Positions 6,052 through 15,492 are shown, counted from the stretch's first letter. The stretch: 64,000 nt of DNA from DASXRU01 sp033856235 (GCA_033856235.1 JAWVFI010000007.1:25444-89443); one strand, 5' to 3'. Translations and numbers: made by a program. The notes: generated by a model from the sequence alone, not told the origin.

Positions 6052-7536
6052 ATGAAAAGAGCGATAGAACTTCTGAGAGTTAGTACCGAGTCGCAAGCCG
6101 GCGATAAGGCAAGTATTCCTTCTCAACGGGCTACTAACCTTCAAACCGCAGCGCAATATGGTCTAACCATCGTTAAGACCGTGGAGCTTTCTGATGTATC
6201 CGGCGCACAGGTACTCCTCGCCCCAGAGATACAAGAAATGATCCGCTTAATGGGCGACCCTGAAATTCATGGGGTCATCGTAAGAGAGTTTTCCAGGTTG
6301 ATGCGGCCCGAAAACTTTGCTGACTATGCAATGCTGCAAGCCTTTGTTGATACCGAAACGCTACTTTACCTGCCTGATGGCCCAATAGATTTTTCCAGCG
6401 ACGCGGGAATGCTTATGGGAACAATGAGAGCTGTCATGGGAGGGTTAGAACGCCGAGAGTTAGTAAAAAAGATGTGGCGTATTAAGGAGCAGAAAAGGAG
6501 AGAGGGTGGATTCAGTCAATCAAGAATATGTTTACCTTTCGGCGTTGAATACCCGTGGCGATACACACCTGATGCTGAAATAGTTAGAGAGGGTTTCCGA
6601 TTACTACTTGCTGGTGACACTTCTTATGCCTCAATCGCCCGAAAGATTGGCATCGAACCCCACACCCTCAGAGTCATCCTCCGCAATCCGATCTATACCG
6701 GCTGGCGTGTGATTGACAAGCGCCGCGACCCTTCGCCACGTGCCAAGAAGTTCAAAGCCGGTGGTAGGCAAGCAGACAGGCCGAAGATCATGCGAGCACC
6801 GGAGGATGTCATTCGTAAAAAGGTGATCGACGTTCCGCTGGTGACGGAATCGGACTTTGATCAAGCGCAAAGGATAATGTCCCAAAAGCGAGAGAAGCGA
6901 GTGAGCATGACGCAGGGGCCGCACCGCTTCACCTATAATGGCTTCCTTCAATGTGCCGAATGTAAATCATTGCTCTACACGAAATTCCGCCGTGATGATT
7001 ACTACGTGTGCAAGATCCGGTGCGGAGCGCCCTACATGAGACGCGACACGCTTGACCCTCAGTTAGATGCTATCTTCACGAAAAAGCTCACCAGCGCGTC
7101 ATTTCTCAAACGTCATGTCCTTTCACCGATGAGGCGGAATCAGCCCCTTGTGGATGATTCTGAACGGCTGGCGAGCCAGCTTAGCGCGCTTGAGAACAAG
7201 AGACGACGAGTCTTAGATTCCTACTTTGACGGTGTGATCTCTGGCGTCGAAAGAGACGCGCGGTTGAAACACATTGAGACTCAGCGGCAATCGGTGTCTC
7301 GATTAATGCAAAAACAGCGTCTGTGTCCAACTCTAACGCCTGAGACTTTGGCGGAAGTGTTTGCGCCGTTCGTTGAGTTTGACCTGATGAGTCGGGATGA
7401 CAAACGGCAGTTGTTGAACACGCTCACGCCTGAGGTTGTCGTATCCAAGTATACGGTTAAGGGGTTATGGATCGGCGCGGTGCGCGTCCCTGATGGAACC
7501 CTTGTGGGCATGGATTCATTGCTGCCGCCAGCATGA
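6052..7536 (+). CDS. Large serine recombinase (site-specific integrase)
   Basis: A 494-residue resolvase/invertase-family integrase. The catalytic domain starts with 'LLRVSTESQ' (nucleophile Ser11) and includes 'VREFSRLMRP' (about 83-92). The Recombinase domain spans about 160-270 (LPFGVEYPWR, then NPIYTGWRV). A zinc ribbon follows (CAEC at about 303 and CKIRCG at about 324), then a coiled-coil region at about 365-420. Such enzymes integrate phages and islands by recombining short attP and attB sites without host factors. The gene is the last of the element; its final 9-10 codons (MDSLLPPA-stop) are written in DNA that on the other strand encodes comM, so the C-terminus depends on the insertion site. 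Confidence 0.92.
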   Translation: MKRAIELLRVSTESQAGDKASIPSQRATNLQTAAQYGLTIVKTVELSDVSGAQVLLAPEIQEMIRLMGDPEIHGVIVREFSRLMRPENFADYAMLQAFVDTETLLYLPDGPIDFSSDAGMLMGTMRAVMGGLERRELVKKMWRIKEQKRREGGFSQSRICLPFGVEYPWRYTPDAEIVREGFRLLLAGDTSYASIARKIGIEPHTLRVILRNPIYTGWRVIDKRRDPSPRAKKFKAGGRQADRPKIMRAPEDVIRKKVIDVPLVTESDFDQAQRIMSQKREKRVSMTQGPHRFTYNGFLQCAECKSLLYTKFRRDDYYVCKIRCGAPYMRRDTLDPQLDAIFTKKLTSASFLKRHVLSPMRRNQPLVDDSERLASQLSALENKRRRVLDSYFDGVISGVERDARLKHIETQRQSVSRLMQKQRLCPTLTPETLAEVFAPFVEFDLMSRDDKRQLLNTLTPEVVVSKYTVKGLWIGAVRVPDGTLVGMDSLLPPA

Positions 7537-8587
7537 ACGAAGCTGGGAACGTCAACGACATGGCGGCGCGACTGATGGTGACCTTTTGATCTTCCAGGGG
7601 CTGGCGCAAGACCTCCAGAACACTGCGATCGAACTCCGGCAACTCATCCAGGAACAGAACGCCCTGATGGGCCAGAGAAACTTCGCCGGGACGCGGGACT
7701 GCGCCGCCACCGATCAAGCCGGCATCGCTAATTGTGTGATGCGGCGAGCGAAACGGTCGTTCCGTTACCAGCCCGGCGCGGCCTGTCAGTCCGGCAACGG
7801 AGTGTATCTTCGTCAACTCAAGCGCGGCTTCAAATTCCAGCGGCGGCAAGATCGTAGGCAACCGCTTCGCCAGCATGGTTTTTCCCGATCCTGGAGGACC
7901 GATGAGGAGGATATTGTGGGAGCCCGCGGACGCAACTTCTAAAGCGCGCTTGGCGGCCATTTGACCACGCACTTCCCCAAAATCTACCCGGTAGTGATCT
8001 TTATGAATGAGTATTTCGGACGGATCGATGCGCAACGGGGCTGGCGGTGAAACGGAACGCAGAGCGGCTATCAAAGCTACCGCGGCGCGCAGATCGCTGA
8101 CCGGATAGACGTCCACGCCGGAGACTACCGCTGCTTCTTTAGCGTTCTCTTCGGGGAGTATCAGGTGCTTGATTGCGGCGTCGCGGGCGCGCAAAGCAAT
8201 TGGCAGCGCTCCTTTGATGGCGCGCACGCGTCCGTCGAGTGACAACTCTCCAACCGACAGGGTTTCGGTAAGATTCTCAGCATCACCCAGATCGCCGTTG
8301 GCGCCGAGGATGCCGAGCGCAATCGGCAAGTCGAAACTCGCGCCTTCTTTGCGCACGTCAGCCGGCGCCAGATTGATGGTGGTTTTCTGAAACGGGAAAA
8401 AGAAGGAGCAGTTACTGATCGCGGCGCGGATTCGTTCGCGCGATTCACGTACGGCCGCATCAGGCAAACCGACGATGGTGACGCTGGAAGGAGTGTCCTC
8501 ATTGCGCACCGGAGTCAGATCGACCTCCACGTCGACCAGGTCGGCGTCGATTCCATAAACCGCGGCTGATTGCGTGCGGAAGAGCAC
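7457..8587 (-). pseudogene. comM: ComM/YifB AAA+ Mg-chelatase-like helicase, 3' end removed by insertion
   Basis: ComM is a hexameric branch-migration helicase used in natural transformation. This copy starts GTG at 8587 (MLFRTQSAAVYGIDADLVDV) and has the N-terminal ChlI-like domain, Walker A 'LLIGPPGSGKTMLAKRLP' (about residue 225), Walker B 'GVLFLDELPEF' (about 310) and 'FPASFMLAAAMNPCP' (about 350). Full-length members are about 500 residues; here homology ends after about 360 and a foreign 16-residue tail from the element follows. The C-terminal lid domain is missing, so the protein is likely inactive while the element is integrated. AbaR islands in Acinetobacter also target comM, but by transposition. 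Confidence 0.85.
7500..7540. other. Attachment-site junction inside comM
   Basis: On the minus strand, conserved ComM sequence runs through 'FPASFMLAAAMNPCP' and then stops matching, with QGFHQG where the family has a CG-containing continuation. The change of identity falls at about 7500-7508. Serine integrases cut within a short core, so the crossover should lie in this interval. The exact core cannot be found without the other junction, which is outside the window. Confidence 0.6.
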
Positions 8588-8656
8588 CTGCGGGATCGCT
8601 CCCGAGAGAGGTGAAAATACTATGGGCGGGAAAAAACTCCGAAAGCGAAGTAGAAA

Positions 8657-8693
8657 GAAGCGCGCTTACGAATAAAACTCGAAAGCGCGCTTC
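8657..8693 (-). terminator. Terminator of the mltD-like gene
   Basis: GAAGCGCGCTT (8657-8667) and AAGCGCGCTTC (8683-8693) form a perfect 11-bp stem with a 15-base loop, 60 bp after the minus-strand stop at 8753. On the minus strand it is followed by TTTCTACTTC, a modest T-rich tail. Confidence 0.65.
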
Positions 8694-8752
8694 TTGAGTT
8701 ACTAATCGCGCCTGGGATAGTCGCGATTCGCGCCAGTAACTTACTGTCAACG

Positions 8753-10501
8753 TTACCGCGAAGGCGCGGTGGACGGAGCGGGTAATCTGATTTCCTGGCC
8801 GGCCTTAAGTTCGGCATTAACGGAAACACCGTTCAAGCGCGCTAAATCCTGCGCGGAGACCTTGCGGGCCGCAGCGATCTTGGCGATGGTATCGCCCTTC
8901 TTAGCGCGGATCTTTGTGGGAGCGGCAGCAGCGGCCTCCGCCGGTCCGGTCGTGACCTTGGCCCGCTTCCAGTTAGTCAGGCGGACGTTGCTATTCGGAG
9001 CCACCAGCTTGGTAGTGGTCTTCAAATCAACACCGGCGTTCATTGCCTGCAATTGTGCCACGCTGACGCCCGTGCGACTCGCGACTGACTGGAGATCTTC
9101 ACCTGGGGCAATCGAAATCACCCGCGCAGATTCGCGGCGGTCACCGGGAACCCGTCGTAACACTGCCAGCAACTGTTTCGAGCGGCCCGCCGGCACGCGC
9201 ACGTTATAGGTCTCGCCACGCGGGGTGACGTCGCGTCGCAGTTCCGGGTTCAAACTCTGCAAATAATCGACGCTGCTGTCGGTAGCATCAGCCAGCAAGC
9301 GCAAACTAGTTGCGGTCGGCACCTGCACTATGTCGTACGACAGTGCTGGCTCGCGACGGATGCCAGTGAAGCCATACTTCTCAGGATTCTTGGCAATCAA
9401 AATGGTCGCCAGAATGTTGGGAACGTAGTTGCGCGTCTCCTGGGCGATGAAGGGGTAAATCTTCCAGAAGTTAGCAGTCCCGCCGGCGCGGGCAATCGCG
9501 CGATCGACATTCAAGGGCCCGGTGTTATAGGCAGCCATTGCCAGGGCCCAGTCACCGTTAAAGTGATTGGCCAGGGTCTTCAAATACTTTGCGGAAGCCT
9601 CCGTCGCTTTTTCGAAACTATTGCGCTCGTCCACATAGGCAGTCTGCCGAAGTCCATACGCGCGTCCGGTTCCGGGAATAAACTGCCACAGCCCGGAGGC
9701 TGCTGCTGAAGAATATGCTTTGGGGGTCCAGGAGCTTTCAACCTGAGCCAGCCAAACGAGGTCTTCCGGCACGCCGTTACGTCTAAACGTTTCGCGCGCC
9801 AATTTCATATAGCGTCCCGATTTGCGCAGGCCCGACTCCATCGTGCCGCGTCCACGGGGTCCCTGATAGTAATTAATGAACTGCTGAATCAGGGGGTTGG
9901 TGGTGAATCCGAAGTTAACCGAATTCTTTGCCAATTCCAGCGCTTCGACATCGGCTGGTGAAACGGCTTGTTCCTCCGGCGTCAGAATCAACTTGCTCAG
10001 TTGATCCAGCGGCGACGGCTCAAAGCCCTGTTGCCGAAAACCGATTTGTATCGGCGCGGGCGGCTCTTGCCTGGCAGATGGGTCTTGTGTCTGGGCCTGC
10101 GGATTATTGTTCTGCGCGATCACTTGCGCGTTAGCTGGGGTAGCGACCGGCATGTTCGGAACTTCTTCCCGGTACACGCGCTCTACTAATTCAAGGTAGA
10201 AAGTCTGCAGTCGGTGGCTGGCGCGCACATCAAGCCCAGACTCCAGAATGGTGTCCACGGCTTTATCAAACTCGTCACGGGCCTGCTCACGCTTGTTGTC
10301 CTGGAGATTTAGCTTCCCCTTGCGGAAGTGATCTTCAGCGCGGGTAATAACCTGGTCGACCCTGACATCCGTTTTCTCGATTTCCGAAGGCGTAGTTCGG
10401 GCAGACGATCCCCCGGGGATCTGGGCCTGCATAATGGCTGGAATAATAAAAGACCCGGCGAGTACAGTCCGAATAACCCAACGGGGGAAGCTACTTGTCA
10501 T
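8753..10501 (-). CDS. MltD-like membrane-bound lytic murein transglycosylase with LysM repeats
   Basis: The product cleaves the glycan chains of peptidoglycan in the periplasm. The ATG at 10501 is chosen because AAGGAG lies about 13 bases before it and a signal peptide follows directly (MTSSFPRWVIRTVLAGSFII...MQAQ). A helical region is followed by an SLT domain with 'LVWLAQVESSWTPKAYSSAAASGLWQFIPGTG' spread over its first part (catalytic Glu in QVESSW), then 'MAAYNTGPLNVDRAIA' and 'ETRNYVPNILA'. The C-terminal 200 residues have LysM-like peptidoglycan-binding segments (GEDLQSVASRTGVSVAQLQAMN; KGDTIAKIAAARKVSAQDLARLN). It is a single-gene unit with its own promoter and terminator. Confidence 0.9.
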   Translation of the reverse strand: MTSSFPRWVIRTVLAGSFIIPAIMQAQIPGGSSARTTPSEIEKTDVRVDQVITRAEDHFRKGKLNLQDNKREQARDEFDKAVDTILESGLDVRASHRLQTFYLELVERVYREEVPNMPVATPANAQVIAQNNNPQAQTQDPSARQEPPAPIQIGFRQQGFEPSPLDQLSKLILTPEEQAVSPADVEALELAKNSVNFGFTTNPLIQQFINYYQGPRGRGTMESGLRKSGRYMKLARETFRRNGVPEDLVWLAQVESSWTPKAYSSAAASGLWQFIPGTGRAYGLRQTAYVDERNSFEKATEASAKYLKTLANHFNGDWALAMAAYNTGPLNVDRAIARAGGTANFWKIYPFIAQETRNYVPNILATILIAKNPEKYGFTGIRREPALSYDIVQVPTATSLRLLADATDSSVDYLQSLNPELRRDVTPRGETYNVRVPAGRSKQLLAVLRRVPGDRRESARVISIAPGEDLQSVASRTGVSVAQLQAMNAGVDLKTTTKLVAPNSNVRLTNWKRAKVTTGPAEAAAAAPTKIRAKKGDTIAKIAAARKVSAQDLARLNGVSVNAELKAGQEIRLPAPSTAPSR

Positions 10502-10670
10502 CAATCGTTGTTCTCCTTCACTGAGGCTCCGGCGAATCCACGACTGCGGCCTCTTCCGAAGAGTCGCGCCAGCGGCATCCACTAATACATGCGGGGTCGT
10601 TAGAAAGTTCCCTTTTTGAGCCGGCGGGCGGTAGGCTCGAGCACTAACTGGAACCAACTGACGGCCGGAG

Positions 10671-10698
10671 GTTATCACACGGTTTTGGGGGGTGTCAA
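10671..10698 (-). promoter_or_regulatory. Sigma-70-type promoter for the mltD-like gene
   Basis: On the minus strand TTGACA (10698-10693), a 16-bp spacer and GATAAC (10676-10671) lie about 170 bp before the ATG at 10501. The -35 is a perfect consensus match, the -10 fair. Together with the lon stop at 10802 it fills the 300-bp gap 10502-10801, where nothing else was recognised. Confidence 0.55.
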
Positions 10699-10801
10699 AC
10701 AACCTCTAACTCAAAATATAAGGGGAATTTGCGGGTTTTCCCACCTTATTCGTTCCCACGCCTGTATAAGATGCTCTGCGCCTCTGACTGGTTGTGCATG
10801 A

Positions 10802-13279
10802 TCAGACACTTCGACCCGATGCGGCCTGGGGCAGGCGTGGAGGCCTCGCCCCCGCGGAAACGGGGCTCGGAGCTTTTTCCTTCAGCGCCTCGCGAAATAC
10901 CTGGCGCATGTGATCCACAAAAACGAATTGAATATCTTTAAAAAGGTCTTTTGGCACTTCATCAAGGTCGCGGCGGTTTTGCTGGGGCAGAATGATCTTG
11001 GTAACTCGGGCCCGCCGGGCGGCCAGGACCTTCTCCTTAACTCCACCCACCGGCAGGACATTTCCCCGTAGAGTTATCTCGCCGGTCATGGCCACGTCCT
11101 TGCGGACGGCCCTTTGCGAAAGGACCGAAACCATGGCCACACCAAGCGTTATCCCGGCAGAGGGGCCGTCTTTGGGAATGGCGCCCTCGGGAATGTGTAT
11201 GTGGATATCGTAATTGGAGAAGTCTTCTTCGTTGATTTCCAACTCTTTCGCTCGTGATTTCGCGTAGGAATACGCGGCTTGCGCCGATTCCCGCATGACT
11301 TCCCCCAGCTGCCCGGTCAGAACCAGATTTCCTTTTCCTTTCATGCGCAGGGCTTCGATAAAGAGGATATCGCCGCCGACTGCTGTCCAGGCCAAGCCCG
11401 TGGCCACACCAATCTGATCTTTCTTCAGCACTTCCTCCGGAATTACCTTTGGAGCTCCCAGAAACTCATGCAGGTTCTTTTGCGAAATGCGCACCGTGTG
11501 CTTGTTGCCCTCGGCAATGCGTCGCGCTACTTTGCGACAAATGGCGCCAATCTCGCGCTCCAATTGACGTAGACCGGCTTCATGCGTGTACTGCTGAATA
11601 ATCGCATTGAGCGCTGTGGCGGAAAGGTTTAACTCTTTGGCGGTGATGCCATTTTCTTCGGTCTGTTTCGGCAGCAGGTGACGCCGGGCGATTTCGCGTT
11701 TTTCCTCTTCGGTATAGCCGGCCAGCCGGATGACTTCCATCCGATCGCGCAGCGCCGGTTGGATTGTGTCCAGCACGTTTGCCGTGGTCATGAAGATCAC
11801 ATTTGAAAGATCGAAGGTGATCCCCAGATAGTTGTCGCGAAAACTATTGTTCTGTTCCGGATCCAGAACTTCCAGCAAAGCCGATGACGGATCGCCGCGA
11901 AAATCCGCACCCACCTTGTCGATTTCATCAAACATGATTAGCGGGTTATTGGTTCCTGCCTGCTGAACCGCCTGAATCACCCGGCCAGGCATGGCGCCCA
12001 CATAGGTGCGGCGGTGGCCGCGAATCTCCGCCTCGTCGTGCACTCCGCCCAACGACAGACGCACAAACTTTCGCCCCAAGGCCCGCGCTATTGAGCGTCC
12101 CAGCGATGTTTTCCCAACTCCCGGAGGCCCTACTAAGCAAAGGATCGGTCCTTTCGGTTTTTCCTTGAGCTTGCGGACGGCGAGCGCCTCAATAATGCGG
12201 TCCTTAACTTTCTCCAGGCCGTAGTGATCTTCATTCAAGATGCGCTCGGCCTTATGCAGATCAAGGTTGTCCTTGGAAGCTTTCGACCAGGGCAGCTCGG
12301 TCATGATCTCCATCCAATTTCGCAACGTCGCGGTTTCGGCCGCGTCCGGATGCATTCGCTCTAATTTTTTCAATTGCCGCAGCGCTTCCTCTTCGGCCGG
12401 CTTTGGCATCTTGGCTGCCTCAACCTTGTCGCGAAACTGAGCAATCTCTTCGGCCAGTTCGTTGACTTCACCGAGCTCCGTTTGGATGGCTTTCATCTGC
12501 TGGCGCAGGTAAAACTCGCGCTGCGATCGATCGATGTCCGCCCTGGCCTGGGTATTGATCTCCTGTTGAACCGTCAGGACTTCGATCTCTTTGTTAAGAA
12601 GGTCGTTGACCCGGCGCAGGCGGGCCGTGGTATCGGCAATGTCCAGCACCGACTGAGCGTCCTCGACTTTTAGTTCCAGATTGGACGCGGAGAGATCGGC
12701 GAGGCGGCCCGCGTCATCGAGGTTGGCGATGATCGCCATTACTTCCGGGGAAATGTTTTTGCCCAGACTGGCGGCCTTCTCCATGGAACCGCGTACGTTG
12801 CGAATCAGGGCTTCAACCTCGAGCGACCGTTCGGGGGCTGATGTTTCCTTCACCACCTGCAGGTGGGCGCGCAGGTATTCGCCGCCTGCTTCAACTGACT
12901 CCAACCGGGCACGCGCCAATCCCTGCACCAGCACCCGTATGCGGCCATCGGGCAGCTTCAGCATGCGCATGATGACTGCGACGGTGCCAATCTTGTAGAG
13001 GTCGTCGCCGGCCGGTTCTTCCTTATCGAGGTCCTTCTGCGATACCAGAAGGATCATACGGTTTTCACCCAGCGCTTCGTCCACCGCTCGGATCGATCTC
13101 TCGCGGGAAACGAAGAGCGGGACAATCATGAAGGGATAGATCACGATGTCGCGCAAAGGCAGCACCGGCAAATACTCGGGGATCTGCAGTTGCTGCTCGA
13201 TGGGTTCCGTGGTGTCGAGCCCTTCCACGGGTTCGATTTCGTCGATGATTCCGATGTTACCTATTTGCGAGTCGTCCAA
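10802..13279 (-). CDS. lon: ATP-dependent Lon protease
   Basis: A cytoplasmic AAA+ serine protease that degrades damaged and regulatory proteins. It has 825 residues, the usual length. The N-terminal LON substrate domain starts 'YLPVLPLRDIVIYPFMIVPL' (about 35-54). Walker A is 'GPPGVGKTSLGRSIARALG' (about 390). The protease domain has the catalytic Ser in 'PKDGPSAGITLG' (Ser707) and the Lys in the 'GGVKEKVLAA' helix (about 750). The start is a TTG at 13279; no ATG lies between it and the conserved domain. It follows an Hsp20 gene by 14 bp, so the two stress proteins are probably one transcript with nrdR further upstream. Confidence 0.96.
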   Translation of the reverse strand: MDDSQIGNIGIIDEIEPVEGLDTTEPIEQQLQIPEYLPVLPLRDIVIYPFMIVPLFVSRERSIRAVDEALGENRMILLVSQKDLDKEEPAGDDLYKIGTVAVIMRMLKLPDGRIRVLVQGLARARLESVEAGGEYLRAHLQVVKETSAPERSLEVEALIRNVRGSMEKAASLGKNISPEVMAIIANLDDAGRLADLSASNLELKVEDAQSVLDIADTTARLRRVNDLLNKEIEVLTVQQEINTQARADIDRSQREFYLRQQMKAIQTELGEVNELAEEIAQFRDKVEAAKMPKPAEEEALRQLKKLERMHPDAAETATLRNWMEIMTELPWSKASKDNLDLHKAERILNEDHYGLEKVKDRIIEALAVRKLKEKPKGPILCLVGPPGVGKTSLGRSIARALGRKFVRLSLGGVHDEAEIRGHRRTYVGAMPGRVIQAVQQAGTNNPLIMFDEIDKVGADFRGDPSSALLEVLDPEQNNSFRDNYLGITFDLSNVIFMTTANVLDTIQPALRDRMEVIRLAGYTEEEKREIARRHLLPKQTEENGITAKELNLSATALNAIIQQYTHEAGLRQLEREIGAICRKVARRIAEGNKHTVRISQKNLHEFLGAPKVIPEEVLKKDQIGVATGLAWTAVGGDILFIEALRMKGKGNLVLTGQLGEVMRESAQAAYSYAKSRAKELEINEEDFSNYDIHIHIPEGAIPKDGPSAGITLGVAMVSVLSQRAVRKDVAMTGEITLRGNVLPVGGVKEKVLAARRARVTKIILPQQNRRDLDEVPKDLFKDIQFVFVDHMRQVFREALKEKAPSPVSAGARPPRLPQAASGRSV

Positions 13280-13293
13280 AATAATTCAGGCCC

Positions 13294-13758
13294 CTAGCTG
13301 GTTTCTTTGATGGGAACACGAAATTCCGTTCCCCTGCGGTCCTTCGTTTTAGGCAAACGGACAATCAAAACTCCGTCTGCCAATTCAGCTCGCGCCTCCC
13401 GGACGCTAATCGTCCAACGCAAAGGAACGACGCGAGAAAAATTGCCATAACTGCGTTCCGAGCAAAGATGCGAAATCGTTCGCTGACGCGAAGGCCGCTT
13501 CTTTTTTGTGCCCCAGATGCGCAGCCTGCTGCTGGTCAACGCAATCTTTATCTGGTCAGCGGTAACGCCGGGCAGCTCAATCCGAACCGATATAAAATGG
13601 TCCGTTTCGCAAACATCTACCGGTGGCGACCAAGCCCCCGCGGCCAGCGGCCCGTCGGCCTCAACCGCCTCCTGCAGGGTCGCGAAGAGACGCCCAATCC
13701 GATCGCGCAGGCGTTTTTTCTCGAGCGCTTCAAGAGGAGTTGCAACTACTGCTTTCAT
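13294..13758 (-). CDS. Hsp20/alpha-crystallin small heat-shock protein, divergent
   Basis: A 154-residue holdase-type chaperone. The alpha-crystallin domain spans about 45-150: 'WSPPVDVCETDHFISVRIELPGVTADQIKI', 'LRIWGTKKK', then 'YGNFSRVVPLRWTISVREARAELADGVLIVRLPK', ending with a basic tail. The two landmark motifs (ELPGV and the A-x-x-x-N/D-G-V-L strand) are present, though the sequence is more diverged than the three other Hsp20 copies expected for class A. It lies 14 bp before lon, which suggests co-expression of a holdase and a protease under stress. Confidence 0.85.
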   Translation of the reverse strand: MKAVVATPLEALEKKRLRDRIGRLFATLQEAVEADGPLAAGAWSPPVDVCETDHFISVRIELPGVTADQIKIALTSSRLRIWGTKKKRPSRQRTISHLCSERSYGNFSRVVPLRWTISVREARAELADGVLIVRLPKTKDRRGTEFRVPIKETS

Positions 13759-13802
13759 AAGAAAATGGACGAAGCCAGAGCCTTAACGTTCGCGATCCAG
13801 CA

Positions 13803-14282
13803 CTAGGCTCTCTTCGCTGCCCCACTGGCGCGTGACCGAACCAGATGCTTTAGCTCGTGCATGAACTCCGAAACGTCTTCAAATTCCAGATACACCGAAG
13901 CGAAGCGAACATACGCCACCTTATCCAGCTCTTTCAAACGGCGCATGATCATTTCCCCGATCTTGCTGGTGGGGCGCTCGCGCTCCGGCGACTCCTGCAC
14001 GTACTTTTCCACCGTGTTTACAATCGCATCCAGCTTGGCCGAGGGCACCGGACGTTTTTCACACGCGCGCAACAATCCGGCCATGACCTTGGTGCGATCG
14101 AACGATTCGCGCCGCCCGTCCTTCTTGATTACCATGTGGGGGATTTCGTCGATGCGCTCGTAAGAAGTGAAACGGCGTTCGCACTTCAAGCATTCGCGCC
14201 GCCGCCGAATGGCATCTCCTTCGCGAGACTCGCGAGAGTCAACCACTTTGTCTTCAATGAAACCACAAAAGGGACATTTCAT
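13803..14282 (-). CDS. nrdR: Transcriptional repressor NrdR
   Basis: The regulator of ribonucleotide reductase genes. It has 159 residues, the usual length. An N-terminal zinc ribbon has CPFC at residues 3-6 and CLKC at 31-34, with the intervening 'DSRESREGDAIRRRREC', followed by 'RRFTSYERID'. The ATP-cone spans about 48-138 (VIKKDGRRESFDRTKVMAGLLRAC). NrdR senses dATP/ATP and binds NrdR boxes. It lies 40 bp after the flippase-like gene and 44 bp before hsp20, all on one strand. No ribonucleotide reductase gene is in the window. Confidence 0.96.
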   Translation of the reverse strand: MKCPFCGFIEDKVVDSRESREGDAIRRRRECLKCERRFTSYERIDEIPHMVIKKDGRRESFDRTKVMAGLLRACEKRPVPSAKLDAIVNTVEKYVQESPERERPTSKIGEMIMRRLKELDKVAYVRFASVYLEFEDVSEFMHELKHLVRSRASGAAKRA

Positions 14283-14322
14283 ATCAGCCTCGTTATTCAG
14301 AAAGTGAACGTGATGCCGGCCT

Positions 14323-15492
14323 TTATTTCCCGGCCACGGCGGTTTCCATTTCCTCTACGCGAATTGCAGCGGCTGGCCTGATCTTTTCATCTTCGACAGC
14401 GTGTTCGACTGATTCGGACGACGCCAGTGCACGCAGCCGAGCAATGTTGATATCCCCCCGCAGGAAATAATAAAGACCGAAGATTACTGCTGGGGCGAAA
14501 TCGACGAGGTGCAGAATGATGGTTACGCCGGCAGCCTGTTCGCGGCCGATTCCGAGAAACAGCAAACCTGCAGCAGTAGCCGCATGAAAAGCGCCGGCCG
14601 CGCCGCCGGGTGTGGGAACTACTGAACCGACCATCGACCAACCCAAAATGAACAGAACCTGACTCAGACCAAAGCGCATTCCGAAGGCCCGGAAAACCAG
14701 AAGGTTGGCGACGGCAATCGAGAACCAGAGCAACAGGCTCCAACCGGCGGTCACTGCCAGCTCGCGTCGATTAGACAAGACTCGTAAGGCGATCGCGAGT
14801 TGCTGCAGCAGAGATAAGACGCCCCGTTTAACTCTCGCCGGAATGCGCAGACGCGCGAGGTTGGGATCGAGCCACGAAATAATTATTTCCGACTTTCTCT
14901 TGAACCAGGCCAGCAGCCCTAAACCCACGATCGCAGCGACCACCAGAACAACACCGGTGACACGCACGCGCGACAGTTCGGCCAGGCTGTTGGCTGGAAG
15001 TCGAAACCATAAGAGGTTCACCGAGAACAGCAGCAACATGGTCATCGAATCATAGATTCGTTCAACCATGATGGTTACGAACGAGGCGCTGGGCCGCACT
15101 CGCCGCTCGCGCATCGGCAGGACAATCGGCCGCACCACTTCGCCCATCCGACCGAAAAAAAACACAGCGGTGAAACCGACGGTCGTAGCTACGAAAAGCT
15201 CCCGAATGCTGGCCTGCGCCAGCGGGGCGAGCAGGGCCCGCCACCGCAAGGCCCGAACCATGTACGCGCCGCAGACAATCGCCACGGCCGCGGCAATCAG
15301 ACGCCAGTCTGATTCGCGAACTGCTTTTCCGACCTGCGCCCAATCCAGACCCCGCCCGAACCACCACAAAATAAGGGTGGCTAACAGGAGCAGGAACCCA
15401 AACTCCAAATATCTACGCAAAGTTTCGTCTTGATAGCCGAATGACAGTATTTGCCTGACAACAACATCAACGACAAACTTGACAGTCGCCAA
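14323..15492 (-). CDS. Flippase-like membrane protein (UPF0104 / LPG synthase TM domain)
   Basis: An integral inner-membrane protein of 389 residues with about eight hydrophobic segments, of the UPF0104/AglD-MprF transmembrane family. The signature region 'AYMVRALRWRALL' (about 75-90), 'VGFTAVFFFGRMGEVVRPIVL' (about 105-125) and the 'VPTPGGAAGAFHAA' loop (about 285) is clear. Family members are thought to move or synthesise lipid-linked molecules; the substrate here is unknown. There is no soluble C-terminal synthase domain, so it is not a full MprF. The given start is a TTG at 15492 and is uncertain; the first clear membrane segment begins near residue 29. Confidence 0.85.
   Translation of the reverse strand: MATVKFVVDVVVRQILSFGYQDETLRRYLEFGFLLLLATLILWWFGRGLDWAQVGKAVRESDWRLIAAAVAIVCGAYMVRALRWRALLAPLAQASIRELFVATTVGFTAVFFFGRMGEVVRPIVLPMRERRVRPSASFVTIMVERIYDSMTMLLLFSVNLLWFRLPANSLAELSRVRVTGVVLVVAAIVGLGLLAWFKRKSEIIISWLDPNLARLRIPARVKRGVLSLLQQLAIALRVLSNRRELAVTAGWSLLLWFSIAVANLLVFRAFGMRFGLSQVLFILGWSMVGSVVPTPGGAAGAFHAATAAGLLFLGIGREQAAGVTIILHLVDFAPAVIFGLYYFLRGDINIARLRALASSESVEHAVEDEKIRPAAAIRVEEMETAVAGK

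Larger units (their letters stand above)
1..7508. mobile_element. Integrated element (right end) inserted in comM
   Basis: This stretch is interpreted as the right part of an integrative element whose left end lies outside the window. A large serine recombinase is the last gene before the junction, the neighbouring comM gene is cut at a conserved coding position, and the cargo is typical of mobile DNA: an XRE regulator, a toxin-antitoxin pair, and unusual small and Cys-rich proteins. Base composition is visibly more A+T-rich than in the genes after 7540. The other half of comM would be expected beyond position 1. Whether it is a phage remnant, an ICE or a genomic island cannot be decided, since no structural or conjugation gene is visible. 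Confidence 0.75.

Noticed and set aside
7436..7942. A plus-strand frame of 168 codons running from the integrase end into the comM region.
   Set aside because: It lies opposite conserved comM coding sequence and has no family similarity; a shadow frame.
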